A model generated the notes under the pieces. The model was given only the letters and a program-made list of their open reading frames with translations, searched no databases and was not told where the DNA came from. Positions 10,001 to 15,634 of a DNA stretch of 64,000 nt are shown here, piece after piece (positions within the stretch are counted from its first letter, which is position 1; each line of letters opens with the position of its first letter). The position numbers were made by a program, and so were the translations under genes. Source of the stretch: Actinokineospora globicatena (GTDB lineage Bacteria > Actinomycetota > Actinomycetes > Mycobacteriales > Pseudonocardiaceae); NCBI RefSeq assembly GCF_024171945.1, contig NZ_JAMTCR010000002.1, forward strand, positions 2,108,001 to 2,172,000. Reading direction: 5' to 3'.

Positions 10001-11203
10001 GGTGCGTTGGGCGGGGTGCTCGCTCGTCACCTGGCGGCTTCTGGTCGGCGCAATATCGTTCTGCTGAGCCGGAGTGGGAAGGCATCGGAATCTCTTGTGT
10101 CCGATGTGGAGGAGTTGGGTGCCACTGTTCGCGTCGTTGCGGGGGATGCGGCGGATCGGGATTTGGTGGCGGGTCTTGGTGTCCGCTCGGTGTTCCACGC
10201 GGCTGGTGTGCTTGACGACGGCGTGTTCTCCAGCTTGACTCGTGAGCGGCTCGCCTCTGTGTTACACGCCAAGGCTGAGGCGGCGCTGGCGTTGCATGAG
10301 GCCGTGCCCGACGCGGTCGAGTTCGTGCTGTTCTCCTCTGTCGCCGCCACCATCGGTACTCCGGGTCAAGCTGCTTACGCCGCTGCGAATGCCTTCTTGG
10401 ACGGCCTCGCCCACCACCGGCATGTTCGCGGTTTGCCTGCCCGTACGCTGGCGTGGGGGCCGTGGGATCTGGATGGCGGCATGCTGGGTGCGTTGACCGA
10501 CGCGGATCGTGACCGGTTGTCCCGCACCGGGTTCCCGCCGATCACGCCGTCGGTGGGTATGGCGATGCTCGACCGCGCGCTTGCCGACCCGACCCCGGCC
10601 GTGGTCGCCGCGACCATCGATGCCCGCGCGCTCGTCGACCCGCCTGCCATCCTCGGCGCCCTCGCCCGCCCTGCTCGTCGGGTGGCGGAGACCGTCGCCG
10701 CGCCGGTCGACCTGGGTGCACGACTTCTCGCACTCCCTGCTGGGGAACGGGTTCGCGTGCTGGTCGACCTGGTCCGCGCCAACGCCGCCACCGTCCTCGG
10801 CTTCCCCAGCACCGACGCCATCGACCCGGCCAGGGCCTTCTCCGACCTCGGCTTCGACTCCCTCACCGCCGTCGAACTCCGCAACCGCCTCACCACCACC
10901 ACCGGCGTCCGCCTCCCCGCCACCCTCGTCTTCGACCACCCCACCCCCCTCACCATGGCCGAACGCCTCCTGGCCGACCTGGTCCCCGCCCCACCCAGCC
11001 CCACCGCCACCGCCCTGTCCGACCTGGACAACATCGACGCCGTCCTCCCCACCCTGGCCGGCCCCGACGCCGACCGCATCCGCGCCCGCCTCACCGCCCT
11101 CCTGGCCAAATGGACCCCTACGGCGCCCGAAGCCGACGACGACCTAGACGCCGCCACCGAAGACACCATCTTCGCCCTGATCGACAGCGAACTGGACGCC
11201 TAG
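1013..11203 (+). CDS. Type I polyketide synthase, two extender modules (KS-AT-KR-ACP, KS-AT-DH-ER-KR-ACP)
   Basis: The protein has 3,396 residues. An ATG preceded by GGAG seven bases upstream starts a charged coiled coil (residues 1-33, EALRKSLKENERLRARNRD), an N-terminal docking domain. First module: KS ~35-455 (Cys201), AT ~547-845 (GHSIG Ser622, HAFH 723-726), KR ~880-1250 (Tyr1191), ACP Ser1345. Second module: KS ~1402-1820 (Cys1571), AT ~1907-2205 (Ser1995, HAFH from 2096), DH ~2250-2530 (His2287, Asp2446), ER ~2695-2985, KR ~2990-3180 (LDD 3067-3069, Tyr3122), ACP Ser3283. It is a megasynthase adding two malonyl units: one reduced to a hydroxyl, the next fully reduced. The C-terminus, ending IFALIDSELDA, is a docking tail of the class that normally meets MADE-type N-termini, so it should pass its chain to another PKS. 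It has no TE. It probably forms one operon with the PKS gene ending at 966 and is convergent with the MFS gene 10 bp beyond. Confidence 0.97.
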   Translation: MSASVEQYVEALRKSLKENERLRARNRDLAGAAHEPVAIVGMACRLPGGVESADDLWDLVARGGDGISGFPTDRGWDLERLYDPEASAGTSYSREGGFVHSAGMFDPAFFGISPREAAAMDPQQRLLLETSWEVFEHAGIDPTAARGSKTGVFVGAATSGYGYATPDEGYGLTGSATSVLSGRVAYVFGLEGPAVTVDTACSSGLVALHLATKALRAGECDLAIAGGVTVMVNPSAFVEFSRQRGLAADGRCKSFAAGADGTGWSEGAAVLLVERLSDAVRLGHRVLAVVRGSAVNSDGASNGLTAPNGQSQRRVIRDALADARLAPADVDLVEAHGTGTVLGDPIEASALLATYGQDRGVPLFLGSIKSNIGHTQAAAGVAGVIKVVQAMRHGVLPATLHVDAPSPHVDWSAGAVELLVEPRRWSTVDVPRRAAVSAFGVSGTNAHTILEQATPAEPTPPGEADLPWLISARTPEALREQASRLLEHAADSGGIAFSLATTRAALERRAVILPGADRPAALAALAGNVPHESTVVGEAAPGKTAFLFTGQGSQYRSMGLDLRRLPVFAEAFDALCDRLGVNPAEDLDRTELTQPALFALEVALFRLVESWGITPDYLVGHSIGELATAHVSGILSLDDACTLVAARARLMGALPSGGAMLAVEISESDLATEFSDGLPAGVDLAAVNSDRSLVLSGDRGIVELLERGFVEQSRRVKSLVVSHAFHSHHMDPMLAEFERTLRGLSFNDPTIPLVGTSTGDPSTPEYWVRQVRETVRFADAITAVAAKGVVRFLEIGPDGVLSAAVRDQLPDATAIPLQRAGRDGVETWWRGLAQAFVSGAAITWPEPGRRVDLPTYAFQRTHFWPVNTTNLRYRVTWKPVQAPTISLTGTWHVLTRDPDSALATWCANALRTHGAALTDDPAQADAILSLLTSTDEHPDFPVLTQGLADTLELLRADGPPIWLATQGAVAVDEPLANPAAAPLWALGRVAALELPRRWGGLVDLPEIADDAAAARFVAGLLSGEDQLAIRPSGLFARRLAPSPAEAAAPWRPQGTVLITGGTGALGKHVARWLVERGAEHLVLASRRALEAVDFAQELESSGTRVTLAACDVANPVALTELLAEHPPTSVFHAAGSGDYAPIAEADLAHFAATLNAKVAGARILAALPDLDRLVLFSSVSATWGSGSQSAYSMANAALDALAEASGGTAIAWGPWAGAGMAGADSTADYLRKRGLNPLDPTVAIAALAQAVDQRDTCVTVADINWDRFVPSFTSARPQRLFDDLIEAPAPAVEQPSAPSYAHLSEEEHRRTLLDLVRTNAAAVLGHADRAAVKPQHAFSDLGFDSLTAVELRDRLATATGAQLATTIVFDHPNPVAMAEHLLRLARPKAEATEQVRTAVDGEPIAIIGMACRYPGGVRSPEDLWRLVSEGRDGIGEFPTDRGWDSVYDPDGGDGTSYVREGAFIDGVAEFDPVFFGISPREALAMDPQQRLLLQASWEAFERAGIDPDAVRGSRTGVFAGTSGQDYPALLVGARDVSEGHQGTGNAAAVLSGRVAYTFGLEGPTLTVDTACSSSLVALHLAVRALRQGECELALAGGVTVMSTPSAFVEFSRQLGLAADGRCKSFAAAADGTGWGEGVGVLLVERLSDAQRNGHRVLAVVRGSAINSDGASNGLTAPNGPSQQRVIHAALADAGLESSEVDVVEAHGTGTRLGDPIEAEALLATYGQGRTEPLWLGSVKSNIGHTQAASGVAGVIKTVAALQAGVLPATLHVDEPSPQVNWSAGAVSLLTAAQPWPAGDRPRRAGVSSFGMSGTNAHVVLESAPAQAEAEPVGSPPALVALPVSARTDHGLVAQVEAIRDSGHDLVDLARSLATTRGVLEHRAVLFGEVSLDGAVTGRADDGRTGFLFTGQGSQRPGMGAGLYAAFPVFAAAFDEVCARIDPALDGGDLKRVVFGEGLDLDQTIYTQTSLFALQVALFRLVESWGVRPDVLIGHSIGEVAAAHAAGILTLDDACALVSARARLMQDLPPGGAMLAVEISESDLALEFPDGLPEGVDLAAVNSDRSLVVSGDRRIVELLERRFVEQSRRVKSLVVSHAFHSHLMEPMLADFGRAVAGLSFASPTIPLVSTAPGDPGTPEYWVGQVRETVRFADAVARAEDVTRFLELGPEGVLSAAVEQAAFPALRTGRDEVETVLRAVAEVHVRGARVDWAAVTEDWGGRRVDLPTRAFAREHYWPAPAVWAGDVAAAGLGVTDHPLLGAGVGVAGADGVLFTARLSTRTHPWLADHRVHGRVVFPGTAFLELAVQAGDASGLPVVDELILHAPLVLPERGAVQVQVAVTGTGDVTIHGRHADDTGWSDLPWTLHATGTLTQESPVSADLGLWPPQAESVDVSGLYGQLEGAGLAYGEMFRGLRAAWRTEEAVYAEVALPDSADASRFGLHPALLDSALHALAVSATGTGAAGVPFAWSGVRLAATGATTLRVRLTSGPDGAALVAVDPAGTPVITVDKVALRPVTIAATTAPPLHRVAWQPVPLVEPATKTWAVLGEDVFGAARGLAAAGAELSDSADRVIVSSAGPDLLDRVTEVLALVGEVIVLTRGAVAAEPGDDVPDLPGAAVWGLLRVAMSEDPGRVRLIDIDGDPWAALLRCPDEPQLAIRSGAAFAPRVVPDPGTDLVAPDGPWQLDTTGRGTLENLVLAPVTPPDLGPGEVRVAIRAAGLNFRDVLNALGMYPGEVAIGGEASGVVTEIGPDVTRFAVGDRVLGLFSAAFAPLAVTDERLLVALPDAWDFVAGASVPIVYATAYYGLVDLAHLQRDESVLVHAAAGGVGMAAVQLARHLGAEVYGTASPAKWRATGLADDHLSSSRDLAFAAKFPRVDVVLNALAGEFVDASLGLLRAGGRFLEMGKTDIRTGVSGVDYRAYDLAEAGPDRIGQILSQVMALFAEGVLSLPPLRTWDVRQAREAFRYMSQAKHVGKVVLTLPGGPDPDDAVLITGGTGALGGVLARHLAASGRRNIVLLSRSGKASESLVSDVEELGATVRVVAGDAADRDLVAGLGVRSVFHAAGVLDDGVFSSLTRERLASVLHAKAEAALALHEAVPDAVEFVLFSSVAATIGTPGQAAYAAANAFLDGLAHHRHVRGLPARTLAWGPWDLDGGMLGALTDADRDRLSRTGFPPITPSVGMAMLDRALADPTPAVVAATIDARALVDPPAILGALARPARRVAETVAAPVDLGARLLALPAGERVRVLVDLVRANAATVLGFPSTDAIDPARAFSDLGFDSLTAVELRNRLTTTTGVRLPATLVFDHPTPLTMAERLLADLVPAPPSPTATALSDLDNIDAVLPTLAGPDADRIRARLTALLAKWTPTAPEADDDLDAATEDTIFALIDSELDA
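1115..5175 (+). other. PKS module (first of the 1013 gene): KS-AT(malonyl)-KR(A1)-ACP
   Basis: The KS has the CSSG nucleophile, HGTGT and SNIGHT motifs, so it looks active. The AT carries GHSIGE and HAFH, predicting malonyl-CoA; its ZTX-type motif reads RTELTQ. The KR has the cofactor motif TGGTGALG from residue 1059, no LDD, and WGSGSQSAY (Trp eight before the Tyr, Gln at -3), so A1 type, giving an L-configured hydroxyl. There is no DH between AT and KR; the KR structural half follows the AT directly (NLRYRVTW). ACP motif is GFDSL. The AT contains copy 1 of the 71-bp AT-rich repeat. Confidence 0.9.
3080..3150 (+). repeat. 71-bp AT-rich repeat, copy 1 (AT domain, first module of 1013 gene)
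   Basis: Begins GATCGTTCACTTGT and ends GTTGAACAATC. It differs from the consensus at two positions, both AGG to GGG (Arg to Gly). It encodes the strand and helix just before the HAFH motif. Confidence 0.9.
5216..10987 (+). other. PKS module (second of the 1013 gene): KS-AT(malonyl)-DH-ER-KR(B)-ACP, fully reducing
   Basis: All three reducing steps look competent. The DH has its His in HRVHGRVVFPG and its Asp in HPALLDSAL. The ER has GLNFRDV and HAAAGGVGM. The KR has LDD and no Trp, so B type. The result should be a methylene unit. The AT is malonyl-type (GHSIGE, HAFH). It is the only extender AT in the window with the full-length loop before the malonyl motif QTIYTQ, including the usual aromatic residue; most others lack about 13 residues there and have Asn instead. 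It carries copy 2 of the 71-bp repeat. Confidence 0.9.
7199..7269 (+). repeat. 71-bp AT-rich repeat, copy 2 (AT domain, second module of 1013 gene)
   Basis: Matches the consensus except one base in the variable LV(L/V)S codons near its start. The host AT has a different N-terminal half from most other copies, yet the repeat is unchanged. Confidence 0.9.
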
Positions 11204-11213
11204 CCGGAGGTAG

Positions 11214-12380
11214 CTAGTCGGCCGTGCGGAATGGGGTGGCCAGGAGGGCCAGGGCGGCGATGGCCATTCCGGTGCTGCCGACGATCATCGCCGCGTGGAG
11301 GGAGACCAGGTCGCCGATGAGGCCGCCGAGGGGGGCGCCGATGGTGATCATGCCCCAGTTGAAGGAGCGGATGGTGGCGTTGCAGCGGCCCTGCAGCCGG
11401 TCCGGGGTCACCCGCTGCCGGTAGGTGACGTCGTGCGGGCCCTCGAACCCCAACCCGAGGCCCAGCAGGAGTTGGCCGCCGTACACCGCCCAGTCACCGG
11501 TGACGAGCAGGAGGAAGCCACCGGCGGCCAGGAGTCTGCCCAGGACGATCGTCTTCGCCAGTCCCAGTCGCCGGTGGAGCCGCAAGGACACCGCGCCGCC
11601 TGCGACGGTCCCCACCCCGGCCGCCGCGTACGCCAACCCGAGCCCCGTAGGCCCCACGGTGTGCACCGCGAACGGGACGAAAGCCGTGCTCGCCATGGCG
11701 GTGAACAGGAACCGGGCGTGCGAACTGACCGCCAACGGAGCCAGCATCCGGTGCCGGTAAACCCAACGCAAGCCTTCGCGGAGTTCCGTGAGGATGTGCC
11801 GCTCAGCCGGATCCGGTTTCGTCTCCTCAACCCGCAAAGTGGCGACCAGCAACCCGGACACCGCATAGGACACGGCGTCAGCGAGCACGGCCATCGGCGC
11901 ACCCAGGACCTTGATCAGCCCACTACCCAACAGCGGCCCCGTTGTCTGGGCGACCGCCGCCGTCTGCTCGATGCGCACGTTCGCCCACGAGAGCCGTTCG
12001 CGGTCGACGATGCGCGGCAGGAACGACTGGAAAGCCGCGTCCCCGAACAGCGACAGCGCCCCGACCCCGAACACCACGGCGACGAGCACCGGGAAGCTGA
12101 GCTGGTCGAACACCGCGAGCAGCGGGATCACCGCGAGCAGCACCGCCCGCCCCAGGTCCGTGCCGATCATCATCGGCCGGCGCCTACACCGGTCGACGAT
12201 CACGCCCGCGATCAGCCCGAACAGCAGGTACGGCAGCCACCGCGCCGCGTTGAGGACACCCACCTCGGTCGCCGACGCCGACAGCGCGACCACGGCGATC
12301 ACCTGGACCGCCACCGTGGTGACGTACGTCCCGAACATCGAGATCGCGTCAGCCAGCCAGAACCTGCCGAATACCCCCAT
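11214..12380 (-). CDS. MFS transporter, EntS-like exporter family
   Basis: A 388-residue membrane protein with about 12 hydrophobic segments, typical in length for the major facilitator superfamily. Near residues 59-71 it has the cytoplasmic loop signature between helices 2 and 3 (GVIVDRCRRRPMM), a form of the MFS motif A. Overall pattern (short N-terminus, FLPRIV, LGLGFEGP) resembles the enterobactin-exporter-like MFS_3 group of proton-driven drug or siderophore exporters. It sits between PKS genes, convergent with the upstream PKS (10 bp between stops) and divergent from the carboxylase gene, so export of or self-resistance to the polyketide is a reasonable inference; the substrate cannot be read from the sequence. 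The ATG at 12378-12380 (complement) lies at the edge of the divergent promoter region and has only a weak ribosome site. Confidence 0.88.
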   Translation of the reverse strand: MGVFGRFWLADAISMFGTYVTTVAVQVIAVVALSASATEVGVLNAARWLPYLLFGLIAGVIVDRCRRRPMMIGTDLGRAVLLAVIPLLAVFDQLSFPVLVAVVFGVGALSLFGDAAFQSFLPRIVDRERLSWANVRIEQTAAVAQTTGPLLGSGLIKVLGAPMAVLADAVSYAVSGLLVATLRVEETKPDPAERHILTELREGLRWVYRHRMLAPLAVSSHARFLFTAMASTAFVPFAVHTVGPTGLGLAYAAAGVGTVAGGAVSLRLHRRLGLAKTIVLGRLLAAGGFLLLVTGDWAVYGGQLLLGLGLGFEGPHDVTYRQRVTPDRLQGRCNATIRSFNWGMITIGAPLGGLIGDLVSLHAAMIVGSTGMAIAALALLATPFRTAD

Positions 12381-12471
12381 GCGCCGACCCTAACCAGGGC
12401 AGGGGGGACTAGGGGTACCTGCCCCCGCGGGCACGACCTACCTTGGGCTTGAGCCGTGAGGAGGACCGGGC
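12381..12471. promoter_or_regulatory. Divergent promoter region with inverted repeat between MFS and carboxylase genes
   Basis: These 91 bp must hold the promoters for both the MFS gene (minus) and the carboxylase gene (plus). A 7-bp inverted repeat, GGGCAGG at 12397-12403 and CCTGCCC at 12418-12424 with 14 bp between, is a candidate operator or leader hairpin. An overlapping shorter dyad (TGCCC ... GGGCA) spans 12420-12433. A strong ribosome site GAGGAGGA lies at 12458-12465, six bases before the carboxylase ATG. No convincing -35/-10 pair stands out. Confidence 0.4.
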
Positions 12472-14037
12472 ATGTCGACGACCGCGGACCGGATTTCCGA
12501 CCTCACCGCTCGCCGGGCCCAGGCCGTCGAGATCGCCGAGAAGCGCGCGGTCGACCGGCAGCACGCCAAGGGGAAGCTGACCGCCCGCGAGCGCATCGAC
12601 CTGCTGCTCGACCCCGGGTCGTTCACCGAGCTCGACGAGTTCGCCCGGCACCGGTGCACCGACTTCGGCATGGAGCAGAACCGGCCCTACGGCGACGGCG
12701 TCGTCACCGGGTACGGCACGGTCGACGGTCGCCAGGTGTGCGTGTTCTCCCAGGACTTCACCACCCTCGGCGGCAGCATGGGCGAGGCGTTCGGGTCCAA
12801 GGTGCTCAAGGTGATGGACCTGGCGCTGAGCATCGGCTGCCCGGTGATCGGCATCAACGACTCCGGCGGCGCGCGCATCCAGGAGGGCGTCGTCTCCCTG
12901 GCGCACTACGCCGAACTCGGGATGCGCAACGTGCGGGCCTCCGGTGTGGTGCCGCAGATCTCGCTGCTGATGGGGCCGTGCGCGGGTGGCGCGGTGTACT
13001 CGCCCGCGATCACCGACTTCACCGTGATGGTCGACAAGACCTCGTACATGTTCGTCACCGGCCCCGAGGTCGTCTCCGCGGTGACCGGCGAGAACACCAC
13101 GCTCGACGAGCTCGGCGGGCCCGCGGTCAACAGCGAGGTCTCCGGCAACGCGCACTACGTCGGCGACGACGAGCACGACGCCATCGCCTGGGTGCAGGCG
13201 CTGCTGGGATACCTGCCCAGCAACAACATGGACCAGTTGCCGGTGTACGACCACGTCCACGAAGCCGCTGTGACCGAAGAGGACAGACGGCTCGACACGC
13301 TCATCCCCGACGCGGAAAACCAGGGCTACGACGTCGCCGAGGTGATTCGCGCCATTGTGGACGATGGCGACTACCTCGAGGTGCAACCGGAGTACGCCCG
13401 CAACATCATCTGCGCGCTGGCCAGGGTCGACGGCAACTCGGTCGCGGTCGTGGCCAACAACCCGCTGGTCAACGCCGGTGCCATCGACATCGCCTGCTCC
13501 GAGAAGGCCGCCAGGTTCGTCCGCTTCTGCGACGCGTTCAACATCCCGATCGTCACCCTGGCCGACGTCCCCGGCTACCTGCCCGGCGTCGTCCAGGAGC
13601 GCAGCGGCATCGTCCGGCGCGGCGCCAAGCTGATCTACGCCTACGCCGAGGCCACGGTCCCCAAGGTCACCGTCGTGCTGCGCAAGGCCTACGGCGGCGG
13701 CTACGCGGTCATGGGCTCCAAGCACCTGGGTGCCGACGTCAACCTGGCCTGGCCCACCGCCGAGATCGCCGTCATGGGCGCCACCGGCGCGGTCCAGATC
13801 CTGCACCGCAAGACCCTGCAGGCCGCCGACCCCGCCGACCGCCCCGCCGTCGCCGCGGGCCTGGTGGACGAGTACCGCCGAGCCTTCAGCAACCCGTACG
13901 CCGCCGCCGAACGCGGCTACGTGGACCGCGTGATCCAACCCGCCCGCACCCGCCTCGAGATCTCCACCGCCCTCCGGCTGCTCCGCAACAAACGCGCCGC
14001 CACGCCGACCCGCAAGCACGGCAACATCCCGCTGTAG
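12472..14037 (+). CDS. Acyl-CoA carboxylase, carboxyltransferase (beta) subunit, PccB/AccD family
   Basis: The 521-residue protein has the full two-domain crotonase-like carboxyltransferase fold. Visible are HAKGKLTARERIDLLL near the N-terminus, the first oxyanion region MGPCAGGAVYSPA, TGPEVV, the second-domain ARNIICALAR, DVPGYLPGV and the C-terminal SRKHGN-like ending RKHGNIPL. Such subunits move the carboxyl group from biotin to acetyl-, propionyl- or longer acyl-CoA, making malonyl- or methylmalonyl-CoA. In the specificity-setting loop YGGGYAVMGSKHLG, Ala412 occupies the position I equate with Asp422 of Streptomyces PccB (Ile in AccB), so substrate choice is uncertain. In context it would feed extender units, or the methylmalonyl-CoA used by the loading module, to the PKS. 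The biotin carboxylase alpha subunit is not in the window and must come from elsewhere. The start is set by GAGGAGGA six bases before the ATG. Confidence 0.93.
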   Translation: MSTTADRISDLTARRAQAVEIAEKRAVDRQHAKGKLTARERIDLLLDPGSFTELDEFARHRCTDFGMEQNRPYGDGVVTGYGTVDGRQVCVFSQDFTTLGGSMGEAFGSKVLKVMDLALSIGCPVIGINDSGGARIQEGVVSLAHYAELGMRNVRASGVVPQISLLMGPCAGGAVYSPAITDFTVMVDKTSYMFVTGPEVVSAVTGENTTLDELGGPAVNSEVSGNAHYVGDDEHDAIAWVQALLGYLPSNNMDQLPVYDHVHEAAVTEEDRRLDTLIPDAENQGYDVAEVIRAIVDDGDYLEVQPEYARNIICALARVDGNSVAVVANNPLVNAGAIDIACSEKAARFVRFCDAFNIPIVTLADVPGYLPGVVQERSGIVRRGAKLIYAYAEATVPKVTVVLRKAYGGGYAVMGSKHLGADVNLAWPTAEIAVMGATGAVQILHRKTLQAADPADRPAVAAGLVDEYRRAFSNPYAAAERGYVDRVIQPARTRLEISTALRLLRNKRAATPTRKHGNIPL

Positions 14038-14205
14038 CTGTCCACTGTGGAGTGTTGGTGTGGTGTTGGGGCCGTTGTTGATCGCTCGCGGGGCGACTTG
14101 CGCTCGGGGGTGTCCGCAGCGGGCTCTCGCTGCGACCCTGTGGCCCCTGACCTGGGGATTTCTTTCTGGTGCTGCTTCGAAATTCATGCTGATGGGTGAC
14201 AGAAG

Positions 14206-14304
14206 TTGTCCACATGTGGATCTCCGCGGGTGCCGGTTCAAGATCGACTGTCGGTGGGTCCCGGTAGACTGGCCCAGGGACGCCCCCCGGAGAGGGTGGG
14301 GGCC
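14206..14304 (+). repeat. Dispersed composite element, copy A (TTGTCCACA plus 45-bp palindromic repeat)
   Basis: The core at 14260-14304 starts CCCGGTAGACTGG and contains a hairpin with GCCCCC and GGGGGC arms. It matches 29274-29318 at 41 of 45 positions by my alignment. A DnaA-box-like TTGTCCACA lies about 50 bp before the core, as a TTATCCACA does at the other copy. Intervening bases are not similar. Confidence 0.7.
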
Positions 14305-14649
14305 GGGCGGGGGGTTGCCTGCGCGCGCGGGCGCGAAGCGGGCGTTGTGGGGTGGGGGCGGTTGTGGGGCGCCGGGGGCGTTTCGGCGATGGGGCGTTGC
14401 GCTCCCGCCTGCGACACTCAGCTTACCTGCGAACCCCGCCTTGCCTGCTACACCATCACCGCCGAAGCTGGCCACCGCGGCCAAGCCGAGACATCCCCAC
14501 TCCGCCACCTCCGGGCCCTCGGTGCCCCACCGCCGAAGCTTGCGGTGCGTCGAGTTCGGGGATCGACCCCGACTGGGGATCGGCGCGTCGGATTTCGGGG
14601 CCGTCGTCACGTCGGAGCGTGCCGGAGGCGAACCGTAGTGGACTGTGGT

Positions 14650-14663
14650 CCAGACCGGTCTGG
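14650..14663. promoter_or_regulatory. Perfect 14-bp palindrome, candidate operator upstream of ABC exporter genes
   Basis: CCAGACCGGTCTGG reads identically on both strands, about 180 bp before the GTG of the ABC ATPase gene. A dimeric repressor such as a TetR- or GntR-type protein could bind it, but no such regulator is encoded in the window. The site is assigned on symmetry alone. Confidence 0.3.
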
Positions 14664-14845
14664 GAGCGCTCACGGTGGTGGAATGGGGGATCCGCAACGG
14701 AGAAGTGTGATGTGGGGTTCACCGTGGTGACGGCGAGCAACGGTACGATCACCGCCGCCACGGGTCGGACCGGGCAAATCCGGCACGGCCACCGCCTTGG
14801 CGAGAATCCGCTGGGCGGCCACCAGCCTGAAGGGGATCCCCAAGC

Positions 14846-15634
14846 GTGAACGCGGTGCAGCCACAGGTGGAGGGTGGGTCGGCGGCGTTGCGGCTGTTCG
14901 GCCTGCACAAGGTGTTCGGTGAGTACACGGCGGTCGAGCGCGCCGATCTCACCGTCGCGGCGGGCTCGTTCTACGGCCTCGTCGGTCCCAACGGCGCGGG
15001 GAAGACGACCGCGTTGTCCATGGCGGTCGGTCTCCTGCGCCCCGACGAGGGCCGGTCGGAGGTGTTCGGCGTGGACGTGTGGGCCGATCCGCTCGCCGCG
15101 CGCAAGCTGATGGGTGTGCTGCCCGACGGCCTCGCCCTGCCCGAGCGCCTCACCGGTCGGGAGTTGCTGACCTACCTCGGTCAGCTGCGCGGCCTGGACC
15201 CCAAGACCGTCGCCGAGCGGGCCGCCGAGCTGCTCGACGTGATGGAGCTGGCGGGCGACGCCGAGCGCACCCTGGTGGTCGACTACTCCACCGGCATGCG
15301 CAAGAAGATCGGTCTGGCCACCGCGCTGCTGCACGGTCCCCGGTTGCTGGTGCTCGACGAGCCGTTCGAGGCGGTCGACCCGGTGTCGGCGGCCACGATC
15401 AAGCGCATCCTCAACCGGTTCGTCGCCGGTGGTGGCTCGGTCCTGCTCTCGAGCCACGTGATGGCCCTGGTCGAGCAGCTGTGCGACACGGTCGCCGTGA
15501 TGGCCAAGGGCCGGGTGGTCGCCGAGGGCCCGCTGGACCAGGTGCGCGGCGGGGCGTCGCTGGAGGACACCTTCGTCGAGCTGGTCGGCGTCAAGGTCGG
15601 CGGCGGGGAGGGGCTGTCGTGGTTGGCGTCCTGA
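14846..15634 (+). CDS. ABC transporter ATP-binding protein
   Basis: A 262-residue nucleotide-binding subunit. It has Walker A GPNGAGKTT at residues 47-55, a signature motif written YSTGM (147-151) rather than LSGGQ, Walker B LLVLDEP with the catalytic Glu at residue 172, and the switch His204 in SSHVM. The YSTGM form and single short domain are typical of exporters of the ABC-2 (DrrA/CcmA-like) kind. It starts at GTG 14846 with AAGGGGA about nine bases upstream. Its 3' end overlaps the next gene by 16 bp, so the two are translationally coupled and should form one complex that uses ATP to export a substrate from the cytoplasm. Export of the polyketide or self-protection is possible from position alone; a general role is not excluded. 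Confidence 0.93.
   Translation: MNAVQPQVEGGSAALRLFGLHKVFGEYTAVERADLTVAAGSFYGLVGPNGAGKTTALSMAVGLLRPDEGRSEVFGVDVWADPLAARKLMGVLPDGLALPERLTGRELLTYLGQLRGLDPKTVAERAAELLDVMELAGDAERTLVVDYSTGMRKKIGLATALLHGPRLLVLDEPFEAVDPVSAATIKRILNRFVAGGGSVLLSSHVMALVEQLCDTVAVMAKGRVVAEGPLDQVRGGASLEDTFVELVGVKVGGGEGLSWLAS

Larger units (their letters stand above)
14038..14845. other. 808-bp intergenic region with palindromes and dispersed repeat; no gene supported
   Basis: I see no reading frame here with the composition of a real gene. It holds TCCACTGTGGA directly after the carboxylase stop (14041-14051), a perfect 12-bp palindrome TCCACATGTGGA (14209-14220) overlapping TTGTCCACA (14206-14214, DnaA-box-like), a 45-bp dispersed repeat (14260-14304), a 13-bp direct repeat CACCGCCGAAGCT (14457-14469 and 14528-14540), a 14-bp palindrome (14650-14663), and a -10-like TACGAT (14744-14749) about 97 bp before the ABC start without a well-spaced -35. 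It may be repeat debris plus the promoter of the ABC operon. Confidence 0.6.

Noticed and set aside
10990-11203. Terminal thioesterase at the end of the 1013 gene
   Set aside because: Only a short helical acidic tail follows the ACP. There is no GxSxG motif and no room for a ~250-residue TE.
11200-11217. Bidirectional terminator between the convergent PKS and MFS genes
   Set aside because: Only a 5-bp stem (CTAGC and GCTAG) overlapping both stop codons; too weak to call.
12409-14697. 762-codon minus-strand open frame opposite the carboxylase gene
   Set aside because: It lies antisense to a clear carboxyltransferase gene. Its translation is Gly/Val/Asp/Arg-rich with no recognisable domain, as expected from the complement of GC-rich codons.
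14206-14730. Possible 174-codon gene in the carboxylase-ABC gap
   Set aside because: No family recognisable, no ribosome site, composition unlike neighbours, and it runs across repeat and palindrome elements.
15079-15618. 5' extension of the ABC permease frame into the ATPase gene
   Set aside because: The extension is the ATPase gene read in another frame (Arg/Gly-rich). GTG 15619 with GGGGAGGGG upstream starts the real membrane protein.
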